Shown here piece by piece: positions 1 to 9,314 of a stretch of DNA of 20,354 bases. The stretch is from Euperipatoides rowelli. Lineage: Eukaryota > Onychophora > Udeonychophora > Euonychophora > Peripatopsidae. A program made the translations under genes and the position numbers. The notes beneath the pieces are model-generated. The model was not told the origin of the DNA. It searched no databases and saw only the letters and a list, made by a program, of their open reading frames with translations. The stretch lies in the NCBI GenBank assembly GCA_003024985.2, contig PXIH01S0002196.1; one strand, 5' to 3'. The stretch's first letter is position 1. Each line of letters begins with the position of its first letter.

Positions 1-1205
1 AATAAAATATTAAAAAAAACAAACAAATTTAAATAAAGTAACTACAGTAACTTATATACTGTAAATTGTAAATACAGTAGATGACACGTGGTAGCTTAGC
101 TTTTAACTAATAACAGCAATGGTGACATCTGTCTAGCTCGCTTAATACCCTTGGGATTCCTCTAGTCCACAACATTTAAGCGAGCTGACCCAGTCCCATT
201 TTCAGATCAAGCTGAAAAAAAAAGTTTCCATGATGCAATTATCGAGCTGAATGGAATCGATCTGACTCGGATCTAGCTATAAACGCCCATGGAAACATAC
301 TGCTTGTGTTGAGGGTCCAGTCCTTGGATAATAGTTTGATTTCAGGATGCTTCCTTTGAATGTTCAGTATGCATCCTTTTCAATATTCTAAGATCCAGAC
401 GTGAGGATTCACTAAATGAAATTTTATTTAAAACTTAGAAGCACAGATTGTAATCATAACAAAATCATCATCCAGTCATTTTATATTTAACATGTCCCTT
501 GTAATATTATTCATTTATGTGTGGTATCACAGAGCATATCCTTATCCTATGTAGATACACTTGCCAAATATAGAAATCTATAGCACGCTTGTGGTGTGAC
601 AATAGCTCTTAAAGTTATGGGCAAAATGAAATCCAAGATGCACAGTAAATATATACGATGAATAAACAAAACTATTCCAGTCACAGACTATGATATAAAC
701 TAAGGATGTTTAATAATCAACTAGATATTACACAATTTTAATCNGCTTATATTCATATGACTGACCGCCATTAACAAGGCTTCCCAAGTGACACCAAACA
801 NAGTTCTATTGGTTAGCAAAGCACATACAATCTCTTGTCTAAAAACTGTTATGCTTTCATTTTTTGCTTGTTGAAACATTTTGAAAATTTATTATCTTTT
901 CTAATTATTTTTTACTTTCCTGATCTTTAATATAATTTATCAGTTGATTGTATATTTATTTGACCATTTTTTAGTTATTTAAATTTTCAAAAATAATTAT
1001 AAGAATGGGTTTTCTCTGACTTTTCTGAAAGTTTGTCTTTTGGTTTTAAGTTTGAATAGCCTACCTTTTTTTTTTTAAAGTTTTTTTTTTGTAATTATTT
1101 TAGTTAGACCAAATGACAATATGATGCACTCAGGTGCAATAAAATACTAAAATTTCAATCATTTAATTATAAATCTTTATTTTTATTTCTTTGTTTATTT
1201 TTCAG
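1..1205. other. Non-coding, probably intron of the + strand gene
   Basis: No exon can be supported here. The stretch ends with a T-rich tract and TTTTTCAG that form a good splice acceptor for the exon at 1206. That exon is internal and starts on a codon boundary, so this stretch is most likely intron. The only structure seen is a perfect 11-bp inverted repeat (AGCTCGCTTAA at 135-145, its complement at 176-186) in a locally GC-richer patch at about 125-300, which may be a transposon remnant. There are single N bases at 744 and 801. Confidence 0.5.
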
Positions 1206-1239
1206 ACTCACATCACGGGCCTGTCTCCTGAATTTGCAA
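1206..1239 (+). CDS. Internal 34-nt exon of an unrecognised protein gene
   Basis: This short exon is bounded by TTTATTTTTCAG on the left and GTAAGT on the right, both near-consensus splice sites. It starts in phase 0, reads THITGLSPEFA and leaves one base (A) to complete the next codon across the intron. It is accepted as real because its frame continues without a stop into the exons at 9137-9218 and 11080-11161, ending at a TGA just before a plausible 3' UTR. Together the three exons give 65 C-terminal residues. I do not recognise the family, and nothing in these 11 residues suggests a domain. The upstream exons lie to the left of the window. Confidence 0.72.
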
Positions 1240-3707
1240 GTAAGTTTCACATAAATTTAATTTTATTTAGAAATGAGAAACGAGAGGGGGGGGGAGGCAA
1301 CTTATGTTAATATTCTAAATTATTTACAGTATGCTTTTTAAAAGGGATAAAAATTTATTTTTATTCTACATTATTTAATAAAACCTTTGAAATTCCTGTA
1401 TATTATATTGTAATCAATAATTCATAGTAGAGGTGGGGCTGGGGGGGGGGGGGACTTATAGGGCTTTGGCCCAGTGAGACAGCTGAAGTAGCGACCCTCA
1501 GAAAATATGGATTTTTATTTTTAAAATTCATGGGTGATACTAGGATTTTGTATTTTTTTTTTTTTTTTTTTGGGGGGGGGGGGGACACAAGAAATGTCTC
1601 CTGGTGTGATCCAGAAGCAGTCCCTTGTACATAGGGGGGTAGGAGAATTGGTGGTAAAGTCTCCCGAAAGCTTTGAAATTTTTTAAATATCCTGTATATG
1701 TTCTATATTGTCATTAAATATCATGAAAAACAAATGTTCAATAATTGTAAATAAGTTTTTGAATGGTTTTAGCAAGCTGTCGTGTATGATGAGAAAAATG
1801 ATTACATAAAACTTATTTTTCCTTCGGCCTGAGCTTCAACATTTTTCCTTACATTTACTTAGCCTCTAGGCCTACTAGGAAATGTCCATCCATCCTACCG
1901 CCCCTGGTAAATAGCTAAATTACTGTGATAGTATCAGTTTATTTAGCTAAGCATATAGGAAGAGAACAAATTACACTGGTAAAATAATATTGTTTTGCAT
2001 TTTTGTTTTGACTATCCAGGAAGTCAGACATTTAATATAAAATAAACTGTAATGTCATAACAAAATATTTTTAATTTAATGATTGAACCAGTTGCATGAC
2101 CCCCCTTTCCCGTTCAGTTGCATGACCCCCCCCTTCCTTACATGCCGCATCATTTATGGATGATTTCTTCAAGCATAAACGTTTTTTTTTCCTCATTTCC
2201 AATCATAGTAACTTTCTCTGTCCTCTCAAGTTTGAACTGTTCAGGACATACAGTACATTCAGAGTGTTCGATTACAATTAGGAAGGAGGAGAGCATATAA
2301 TATTAGAAAAAAAAAAAAGATTAAAAAGCAAAAAAACAAGTTCCAAATAAAGTCCAATTTTTATTTTAAACCAATCAGCTGCATGATAGGGCGGACATTG
2401 AAGTTTAGTTAAATTTGTGTTTTCATTGGATCTCTTGTTATTAAGTGAAAATATTCAATTTCCTCCATACAGAATATGTTGATCTATAATGACTTAACTG
2501 CAAATCTTTCGCTAACAATCCTATTATGCCTCAGATCATGCTTGCTATTAGTATCCTCATCGACACCATTGAAGTGTGTCTGGTTGCCATCTTCTATAAC
2601 CTCCCAACCACTTCAGTCTTAAATCTCTTGTTCAAATAGTTCTCATTATTTAATTTGATATGCAATTTTATGTCAATTTAATGGCTGATGTAATATTCTC
2701 AAATTGTTTAGCTTGTAACTTGATAAAAATATTAGCTTTCAACTACATTACTGGTATGCACTGTATAGTCTTGAACTAAATACACAATATTAGCATTACC
2801 GGTACTTATAAATTTCTAGATGTTTACAACAAATAAATACTTTGATATTTACTTTAGTCAAACAGATTTATTGTCATGAATATAGACATTCAAATAAACT
2901 CCAACATGGTGTACACTGTTAATTACAATCAACTCAGGTGTGAGACACCAAGGCCATCTGTTGTGTAAATATTCAATCTCTGTCATTTACTAATTATAAT
3001 TAGCATATTAAATTATGTGAATATTTGCATCATTCCTCATACAGAAAATTCTGTACAAATACACTTGGTCCCCAATTAATGTTTTTAATTGGTTTCAAAA
3101 AAAGTCATGTGCTAATCAAAACATCGCTATTTGGAACCTGCAATTCATGGTTCCACAATAGCACTAATTAAAAAATATGTCAATCGTTAATAAAACAAAT
3201 ACTGTGCTGTAAACATTAAAAAAAAATGATATAATTACCGTATATACAGTAAATATTTGTATGAAATGAGTTGAATTTTTTTGAATCTTATAGCCTTTAA
3301 GTTAAATGATTCTTAGAATTATAGGATATTGTAAGAGAGAAAAATGGTAAAATTAATAATTATTTATTGTATTCAAAATTATTATTTTTAGTTTTATTAA
3401 GTGGTGAAATACCCCTTTACAAACATTAATTATTTGACTCATTGATTTTTGTTTAAAAAAAAAAAAAATGAACCGTTTTTTTCTTTCTTTACAAGTAAAA
3501 GTAACAAAATTTCCAAACTTTATAGAACTTGAGGGGGGTGGGGGAGAAACAGGTCAATAATTACATTAGGAGCAAATAACTACAATCAACTTTCATCACC
3601 ATCTCCTTCAAAACTGTTCTCCCTACAGTTCATTACAGTATATTATATAATGAAAGAATCTTTTGAAAAAAGAAAAATTCTTAACAGCTGTAATTGCTAT
3701 TCTGTTT

Positions 3708-3884
3708 GAATTCAATTCTTTATTTAGTATAAAGCAAATCTTTTTTACAATAAAATAAAATATCGTACAAATAGTTAGTAGGAAAACAATTTATTTACCA
3801 ATTGAAAAAAAAAAATAAGCATAAATGTACTGTATATAAAAGGCAAAGAACGTTAATGTGGACACACAAAAGTGTTAAATGAAA
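3708..3884 (-). repeat. 175-bp repeat, copy 1 (resembles a LINE 3' end on the - strand)
   Basis: This 177-bp segment is repeated at 4505-4678 in the same orientation. By eye the copies differ by one substitution and one 3-nt gap, so the duplication is recent or conversion keeps them alike. On the - strand the low-coordinate end reads AATAAAGAATTGAATTC, which resembles the AATAAAGATTGAAT-type 3' end of the LINE at 7518-7540. A short retroelement copy inserted on the - strand is therefore likely. Both copies stop at the same base at the other end, unusual for independent 5' truncations, so it may be an element with fixed ends or a segmental duplication. An N sits directly at the right boundary (3885). 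Confidence 0.7.
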
Positions 3885-4433
3885 NCAACCTATTACAACA
3901 GTATTTATTTAATTAAAACAAAAATTCACTCAAAAGAATTTACTTCATTAAAATATATTATTTCCACCAGTACTAATGGTTGTGTTTTAATTTTACTTTT
4001 TATTTATAATAAAATTTGATTCAGCATTTAAGCCTTTAATTTTATTATTTTAAATTGCCCTCTTAAATTCCTCTTTTTAATTCAGCTCAAATTTTTCTCC
4101 TCTGGTCGTATGTTTAGTTCAATATAAACCAGAGTCAATTTGTCAGTTTTATTACTCTTTATCTACAGTAGGTGATAGCTTCTCTTTCTTCATAGTATTG
4201 TCCAAGGGGGGTCACATGGATGTTTCATATTACCCCTTTCTGTTCTTTTTATGGGTTTACTTCAGTCAGATTTTGCCTTAGATGTGATCTAACCATGCAA
4301 AACTCGCTATTTTTGCTCAAATTATAATTTTAATATAACTCTTAAAGGTCAAATGTAACGATTTTTAAAATTATTTTTGCTTATTGATTTTCAAAGATAA
4401 TTACTAAAAAAAAAAATTCCACTGGAAAAAAAT
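3885..4433. other. Intron sequence between the two 175-bp copies
   Basis: The stretch is AT-rich, without a supported gene or a repeat I can name. It separates the two near-identical copies and includes a CCAAGGGGGGTCACATGG patch near 4202. Confidence 0.4.
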
Positions 4434-4504
4434 AACTTGTGCTAAGCTGACTGCATCACATTGAAAACAACACGTTACAACTTGTGCTAAGCTGACTGCA
4501 TCAC
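4434..4504. repeat. 45-bp tandem repeat, one full and one partial copy
   Basis: The unit starting AACTTGTGCTAAGCTGACTG occurs at 4434-4478 and again at 4479-4504, where it is interrupted after CATCAC by the second 175-bp copy. A third copy with one or two changes lies at about 6202-6253, directly before the 28-bp A-box repeats. The full unit also carries ATTGAAAACAAC and a CGTTAC joint. The function is unknown. Being next to two other repeat boundaries suggests it is part of a composite element or a hot spot for insertion or misassembly. Confidence 0.75.
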
Positions 4505-4678
4505 GAATTCAATTCTTTATTTAGTATAAAGCAAATCTTTTTTACAATAATATAAAATATCGTACAAATAGTTAGTAGGAAAATTTATTTACCAATTGAA
4601 AAAAAAAAATAAGCATAAATGTACTGTATATAAAAGGCAAAGAACGTTAATGTGGACACACAAAAGTGTTAAATGAAA
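4505..4678 (-). repeat. 175-bp repeat, copy 2 (resembles a LINE 3' end on the - strand)
   Basis: This is the second copy of the 3708-3884 segment, in the same orientation and about 800 bp away. It differs by one substitution and lacks three bases near 4581. It follows the partial 45-bp unit directly, so the insertion or duplication broke that repeat. The right boundary is the same base as in copy 1, after AAATGAAA. A GTGGACACAC motif inside the copy also occurs just outside it, near 4708. No open frame is visible. Confidence 0.7.
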
Positions 4679-6201
4679 CTTGGTAGCAATTAATTATCAA
4701 TGCAAAAGTGGACACACATTATTTGAACTACTTTAAACCGGAGACTTAGTGTATGTCAAAATATGTTTAGTATTATAGGCACAGGATGGCACAGGGACGT
4801 GCCAACGTTCGATGATTGACCCTCGTTACTAAATAGAATTAGCTAAAAAGTTTTATACCCTGTCATGCGCGTAATAACCTTCTTAATATTAATACAAGAA
4901 TATTGATTAAAATTAGCAGACTTATAATTTTGGCAACAGAGATATACATGATTATACATCCAGATAAACCTTGATTGTTTATCTGGATGTATAATTTATA
5001 TATATTATGGTAATAGTGACTCCGCTTGGCTGTTGCACCTAAATAAAAGACTATGCATAAAAAACAATATTGAAATAGTCAATCTGGATTCTCCTCTTCT
5101 CTGGTACAGGACATCAGTGGTATTCACAACACAAATGGTACGATTGATAAATACTACCGTAATTATAAAATAAATTTTAGCACAGAGACAAATTTACTAT
5201 TTAAAAAAATTTCTAATCTTTGTTTATTTCAACCTTATCATATATCAGAACACTTCAGACTAAGTCATGGTCAAAAGAAAACAGTATTATATAAACATTG
5301 ACATTTTTCACTAATTTAGTGGATGATAAAACACACTAAACCTTTATCAACACCTGTAGGTGGAATAGTTACAAAACTATTTGTGATATTCGGATGGAAA
5401 TAAAAATTAAATGTTATTTCTGTCCGGATTGAAATTAATTACTAATAAAATAATTGACTTTGTGGGAGTAAAAAAAAAAATCAAAATAATTCCCACTCTT
5501 CCTGTTTAAATTTAGAGATACTCTCAATCAATCCAAGATATACTATTATAAGGTGTTTTAAATTAATAACAAACCAAAATATACCATTTGGACAATTTAT
5601 AGACACTGCAAAAATTTCACTACTAAAAGCTATATGAATCATTAATAAAAACAATGTACAATTATAATATATACTTTTTATATTCTAATAAAAGCCTGTG
5701 AAATGTTTTATCTTTGAATTTCCCTGGAATGTTCTTTAGTAAATATTAGAGTTCAAATTTTTAAGTTGGCTTGTATCAATTGACAACTAAAGTTCTTCAT
5801 AAAAATTGCTCATAAAATTTGGAATAAAGTTCAAAGGAATATTTGACAAGTTAAATTTTAAATTGTGGTCTGGGTATTTAAGTTAATAACCTGTGATCCC
5901 AAGCATCTCTCTTTTTTTTTAATTTCCAGAAATAACCCATCCTTCACTCACTTGGAAATGCTTTTCTAGAATAGTTAATACAGTTTCAGTATTTAGATAA
6001 TCTCTGAAACTCTTTTCAAAAGACAAAATATCTAGCATTTCTCGACATAATTTTTGCACGGTGACTATAATAGTTGATCAATTTCAAACATTGTGTGAGT
6101 TTGTGCTTGTTAACCTAAACAATTAAACTTCTGGAAATTTATTTATTCTTCGTAGTTTTGTCAATATGGTGAAGGAAAGATTTCGGACAGAAATTGAAAG
6201 T
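4679..6201. other. AT-rich intron stretch with one strong hairpin
   Basis: No coding exon is supported. The one clear structure is the perfect hairpin at 4951-4995, listed separately. Around 5060-5300 the sequence is a little more complex and may be old mobile-element remains, but I could not place it in any family. Confidence 0.4.
4951..4995. repeat. Perfect 19-bp inverted repeat with a 7-nt loop
   Basis: ATTATACATCCAGATAAAC (4951-4969) is followed by a 7-nt loop and then its exact reverse complement (4977-4995). Pairing may extend weakly through the flanking TATA runs. A transcript of either strand would fold into a tight hairpin. The stem is a little short and the loop small for a typical miRNA precursor, so a snap-back duplication or a tiny inverted-repeat transposon is at least as likely. 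Confidence 0.85.
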
Positions 6202-6253
6202 CAACAACGCGTTACAACTTGTTCTAAGCTGACTGCATCACATTGAAAACAAC
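6202..6253. repeat. Third copy of the 45-bp repeat
   Basis: This segment matches the 4434-4504 repeat through CGTTACAACTTGTTCTAAG and GACTGCATCACATTGAAAAC, with a G to T change in the first part. It ends at an N (6254), beyond which the 28-bp A-box repeats begin. Confidence 0.75.
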
Positions 6254-6254
6254 N

Positions 6255-6370
6255 TGGGTTGAGCAAAGAGTCAGTGGCGCAGTGGGTTGAGCAAAGGGTC
6301 AGTGGCGCAGTGGGTTGAGCAAAGGGTCAGTGGCGCAGTGGGTTGAGCATAGGGTCAGTGGCGCAGTGGG
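6255..6370 (+). repeat. 28-bp tandem repeat carrying a Pol III A-box, four copies plus a part
   Basis: The unit TGGGTTGAGCAAAGGGTCAG plus TGGCGCAG repeats exactly every 28 bp at 6255, 6283, 6311 and 6339, and a fifth begins at 6367 and runs into the SINE body. Only single-base changes separate the units. Each unit joint forms TGGCGCAGTGGGTTGAGC, close to the tRNA A-box pattern TRGCNNAGYNGG. The array thus multiplies the first half of the internal promoter of the SINE that follows. Confidence 0.9.
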
Positions 6371-6480
6371 TTGAGCTGCGCTGCTTCGTGTTCTTGGTGT
6401 GAGCCAGGTTCGAGGCTTATGCTGTCCGACCCTATCAAATATCTCCCAATTCTCTTTCAGTTTAGTTCTCTGACTTTGCA
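6358..6480 (+). mobile_element. tRNA-derived SINE, family 1, copy 1
   Basis: An A-box-like TGGCGCAGTGGGTTGAGC (about 6358-6376) is followed by a B-box-like GGTTCGAGGCT (about 6408-6418), with spacing fitting a tRNA-derived Pol III promoter. The stretch from GGGTTGAGCTGCGCTGCTTC to TGCTGTCC matches a reverse-oriented copy at 12430-12512, confirming a dispersed family. No intact tRNA cloverleaf is seen, so it is not a working tRNA gene. The 3' limit is uncertain, perhaps near 6480. Its 5' end is fused to the 28-bp A-box array. Confidence 0.75.
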
Positions 6481-6594
6481 TTATTGAGATATGAATATTC
6501 TAAATAACGTGAAAACAAGAACAGTATTGCGGCTGAACCTTCGGGACAATTTCTGATCGTTAGCACGCAATACACAAGCTCTCCTTCCTACACA

Positions 6595-7540
6595 AGCTCT
6601 CCTATATGCCGATATTAAAATTTTTAAACATATCTCTGAAACCAATATTGTTTTACAAACTGATTTGAATAATATAGTTTTATGGTTGAAAGCTAATAGT
6701 TTGACTATCAATTTGGAAAAAAGTCTACTTAAATATAGGCAATAAAAAAAATAGCTATTATATTGATAATGCTTTAATTAAAAATGTTGCGTTCCANAAT
6801 GACNTAGGTGTTNTTATTGATGAAAAATTCAATTTTTACCAACANACTATTAAAATAGGGAAATCAATAAGAATNAAATTCAGACTTTTAAACAATTATT
6901 TTAAATTTCTGGATTCTTCTTTATTTAATAGAATAAATTTTTTATCTAAAAAATTACATGATATTAGATTAAAGGAAATCACTGTTCTGTCTCCTATGCA
7001 GCGAAAGATCTTTAACGATCTAGTTTTTATCTACAAGAAGGTAGTTATCAATAGAAATGATAATTTGCTTTGAAATCTAAAATATATGGATCTAGTCATC
7101 GATTTAGAATTTTACAGAGAAACTCCAAATCTAATAAATTGAAATTTTCTATCACTCAAAGAAATATTGGGGTTTGGAATGACCTGGAAGGGTCACTTTT
7201 CGAATTTTCTCTTGGTCATTTTAAAAAAAACATTTAAAGATTTATATTTGATTAAATTTTAATCCCATTGATTTTCATTAAGTAAATGAGATATTGATTT
7301 AAATTTAACTTATTTTGTACCTTTCTTTCTATCTAGATGTGATGTTTTTTTTTATTTACTTATTACATTGTAACAATAATTTACAATTCCCATTCTTACT
7401 GTATTATAGTTTTTTTTATTTCATTTTGACTTTATTTTGATGTATATTTTTAGATATAATTGATGTATGTTTCTTGCTGTTTACTAATTTTGTACAAGAA
7501 CTTTTATTCAAGTTCTTAAATAAAGATTGAATTTGAATAT
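6595..7540 (+). mobile_element. 5'-truncated, decayed non-LTR retrotransposon (LINE, Jockey/CR1-like)
   Basis: The 3' part of a LINE reverse transcriptase ORF is recognisable. At 6602 it reads LYADIKIFKHISETNIVL, then LNNIVLWLKANSLTINLEK, the region around and after the catalytic YADD box, here with one of the two D codons missing (YAD-IKIF). Further on, near 6800-6900, GVxIDEKFNFYQ is typical of the part downstream of the polymerase core. Near 7090-7230, FSITQRNIGVWNDLEGSLF resembles the usual C-terminal WN-L motif. These pieces lie in different frames separated by stops, so the copy is dead. The 3' end carries an 8-bp hairpin and AATAAAGATTGAAT. Five N bases at 6797-6875 suggest merged copies. 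Two 18-bp repeats of ACACAAGCTCTCC lie at its left edge. Confidence 0.82.
7496..7517 (+). repeat. LINE 3'-end hairpin
   Basis: AAGAACTT (7496-7503) and AAGTTCTT (7510-7517) pair perfectly around a 6-nt loop, directly before AATAAAGATTGAATTTGAAT. A hairpin plus a short repeated tail at the 3' end is known in several LINE clades, where the reverse transcriptase recognises it. That role here is an inference. Confidence 0.7.
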
Positions 7541-7703
7541 ATGAACGTTTTGATCTGTTCTCACTAGAGAGCGCATTGTCTAGAAGTGACTGAGCAGCTT
7601 GAATCTGCTTTCATCTAGTTATATGCTGCTATTTCTAGACAAATGGCAGGATGAAATATTGTCTAAAGAATGGTTCATACAAAATACTGTTTTATTCAAT
7701 ATG

Positions 7704-8663
7704 TAGGGTGACCATACGTCCCCGTTTTTCGGGGACAGTCTCCGGATCATGACATTTGTCCCTGGTGAAAAAATGCCCCGGAATTAAGAATTCGTCCCCG
7801 TTAATAATAATTATTAATGTTACAAAATATATTTTTATTTGATAAAAATGTTTTAATGAAACAAAATGTGCAGTAGGCCTATATAGATTATTTTTATTTC
7901 TGCTTGTATAAAATAGTGATTTATAAAATAATGAAAAATTTCTCCGGTTATTATTTTCTATACTCTCACATCTGACGTTTGCTAGTAGCACGAGAATCAA
8001 AGTTTTCAAAACTGAAAAAATGCTGCCAATGAAAGAAAAACTAAAATATCTTTCCGATACGTTTAAAGCAGTTTCCCTTTATTTCGAAACATTCAACATT
8101 TATATAATCAAAGCTTTATTTCTGATCCAGATAAACTTTAGTATAACATGTGATGCTTTTATTGTATTGTTAGCCCAAAATGAATAAAAAAAAAAATCAT
8201 TCATCAGAAAAGTGCAAGTAATTTTTTTTTCTTCTAAATAATTGAAACGGTTAACTTATTAGTAAAGACGAAATAACCATAAATTTTATCTGTAAATTGC
8301 TTAATTTTTTTTATTATAGGCTTTAATCTAGGCCTATTATATAAGTTGCAATTTAAATTTACTACACAATATAAGTGTAATGGGTATCTAATTTTATTTC
8401 TTAGTCCACAAAAGTATAGCACAATAAAACCATATGCAATATATAAATTAGTTGACATGAATAAATGCATGTAGCTTACAACAGATCTTCCTTTTGCAAC
8501 TCCCATATTTTTGTTTTCTTTTTCTAGTAGAAATATGTACCTACATATATACAATATTTATGCTAAAATGCACCCAATTCTTCACTTTGAAAAATAAAAA
8601 GTTTTGGGAGGGGGTGTCTCCCCCCCCCCCCTCGGATGACATTTTGAAAATCTGGTCACCCTA
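7704..8663. mobile_element. 960-bp non-autonomous DNA transposon with 11-bp terminal inverted repeats
   Basis: The left end TAGGGTGACCA (7704-7714) is exactly complementary to the right end TGGTCACCCTA (8653-8663). The left end also contains a 7-bp hairpin (GTCCCCG, TTTTT, CGGGGAC at 7718-7736) and a second CGTCCCCGTT near 7794. The ends start with TAGGG, as in many hAT elements, but no 8-bp target duplication is visible (3 of 8 bases match), so a TA-target family is also possible. Both strands carry ORFs of only about 100 codons with no recognisable transposase, so it is a non-autonomous or internally rearranged copy. A C12 run lies near the right end at 8620-8631. Confidence 0.75.
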
Positions 8664-9136
8664 ATATAAAGAACAGTATATACATTAGAATCAGAAGTTG
8701 ATGGATGAAAGAAAGCAACCGATTGGTTGATTGATGTAAGAAAGCAACCGATTGGTTGTGGTAATGAGAATAAGTGGCTGATTATTTCATTTCAGTCTCA
8801 AGAGAGTAAATTGTCTATAAATAGTGTGCTCAAATTTAATATTAATAGTTGCTTCTTTGTCGATCACACAATTTGAGACACATGAAATTATATATTCTGT
8901 AAGGGCATCTATTATTTTACGCCATAAATCTCTATTTTCGACTAATATTGGGCATTGATCAAGTTTTTTAAACAAAGTATTTTTAATTTTTAATATTTTA
9001 CAATTATTACATGTATACATGTGATAATTTATTTTGTGGTGGGCTATTGATTTTGTACAAAATTAAAACCAGTTATTTTTTGTCTGACAATTAATTAGAT
9101 CAATTTATATTCTTAATTGATGATTTTTATTTTCAG
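8664..9136. other. Intron stretch before the second exon
   Basis: It holds a 26-bp direct repeat (GATGAAAGAAAGCAACCGAT and following bases at 8704-8729, and again with one change at 8733-8758), each with an internal CAACC-GATT-GGTTG hairpin. It then runs through AT-rich sequence to a pyrimidine tract and TTTTCAG at 9131-9136, the acceptor of the next exon. Confidence 0.55.
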
Positions 9137-9218
9137 ATGACTTGCAGTCTTCATGCAGCCTTCCTGCGACGGTCTCACGCAAAGTCAGCCTTGAAATACG
9201 TCCAAAGAGTGAGGCAGA
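9137..9218 (+). CDS. Internal 82-nt exon of the unrecognised + strand gene
   Basis: The exon lies between TTTTTATTTTCAG and GTAAGT. Its first two bases complete the codon left open by the exon at 1206-1239 (A plus AT, Asn). It reads DLQSSCSLPATV, then SRKVSLEIRPKSEA, and ends with GA, which joins the A of the next exon to give Glu. The peptide is serine-rich and polar with several basic residues, as in a disordered linker. No domain is recognised. The intron phases (1 on the left, 2 on the right) fit on both sides, the main reason to trust it. Confidence 0.8.
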
Positions 9219-9314
9219 GTAAGTAATTTTGAATAGGCCAAAAATATGTTATCTAGGGCTAGATAGATCTTTTTTAATGTGACTGGTAATACTTTATTCC
9301 CCAAGGGAGGGGAG

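Larger units (their letters stand above)
1240..9136 (+). other. Intron of about 7.9 kb, phase 1, rich in inserted repeats
   Basis: The intron begins GTAAGTTT and ends with TTTTTATTTTCAG. It holds the two 175-bp direct copies, the 45-bp repeats, the A-box minisatellite and SINE, the LINE fragment and the 960-bp inverted-repeat element, which are listed separately. The remaining parts (about 1240-3700, 3885-4433, 4679-6200, 8760-9136) are AT-rich with no supported exon. Between 1270 and 1650 there are several long G runs, including G13 at 1441-1453 and T19 directly followed by G13 at 1553-1584. A short direct repeat containing CAGTTGCATGACCCCCC occurs twice at about 2090-2137. Confidence 0.75.

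Noticed and set aside
5060-5460. A more complex stretch that might be old mobile-element coding sequence
   Set aside because: Translations in several frames gave no motif that could be named.
6358-6432. A functional tRNA gene
   Set aside because: A and B boxes are present but the acceptor stem and cloverleaf do not form, and a related copy exists elsewhere.
6299-6711. Open frames on the - strand over the A-box array and the LINE
   Set aside because: The first is the 28-bp repeat read as protein. The second is antisense to the reverse-transcriptase remnant.
7692-8554. Two - strand frames of about 105 codons
   Set aside because: They lie inside or run over the edge of the 960-bp inverted-repeat element and show no transposase motif.
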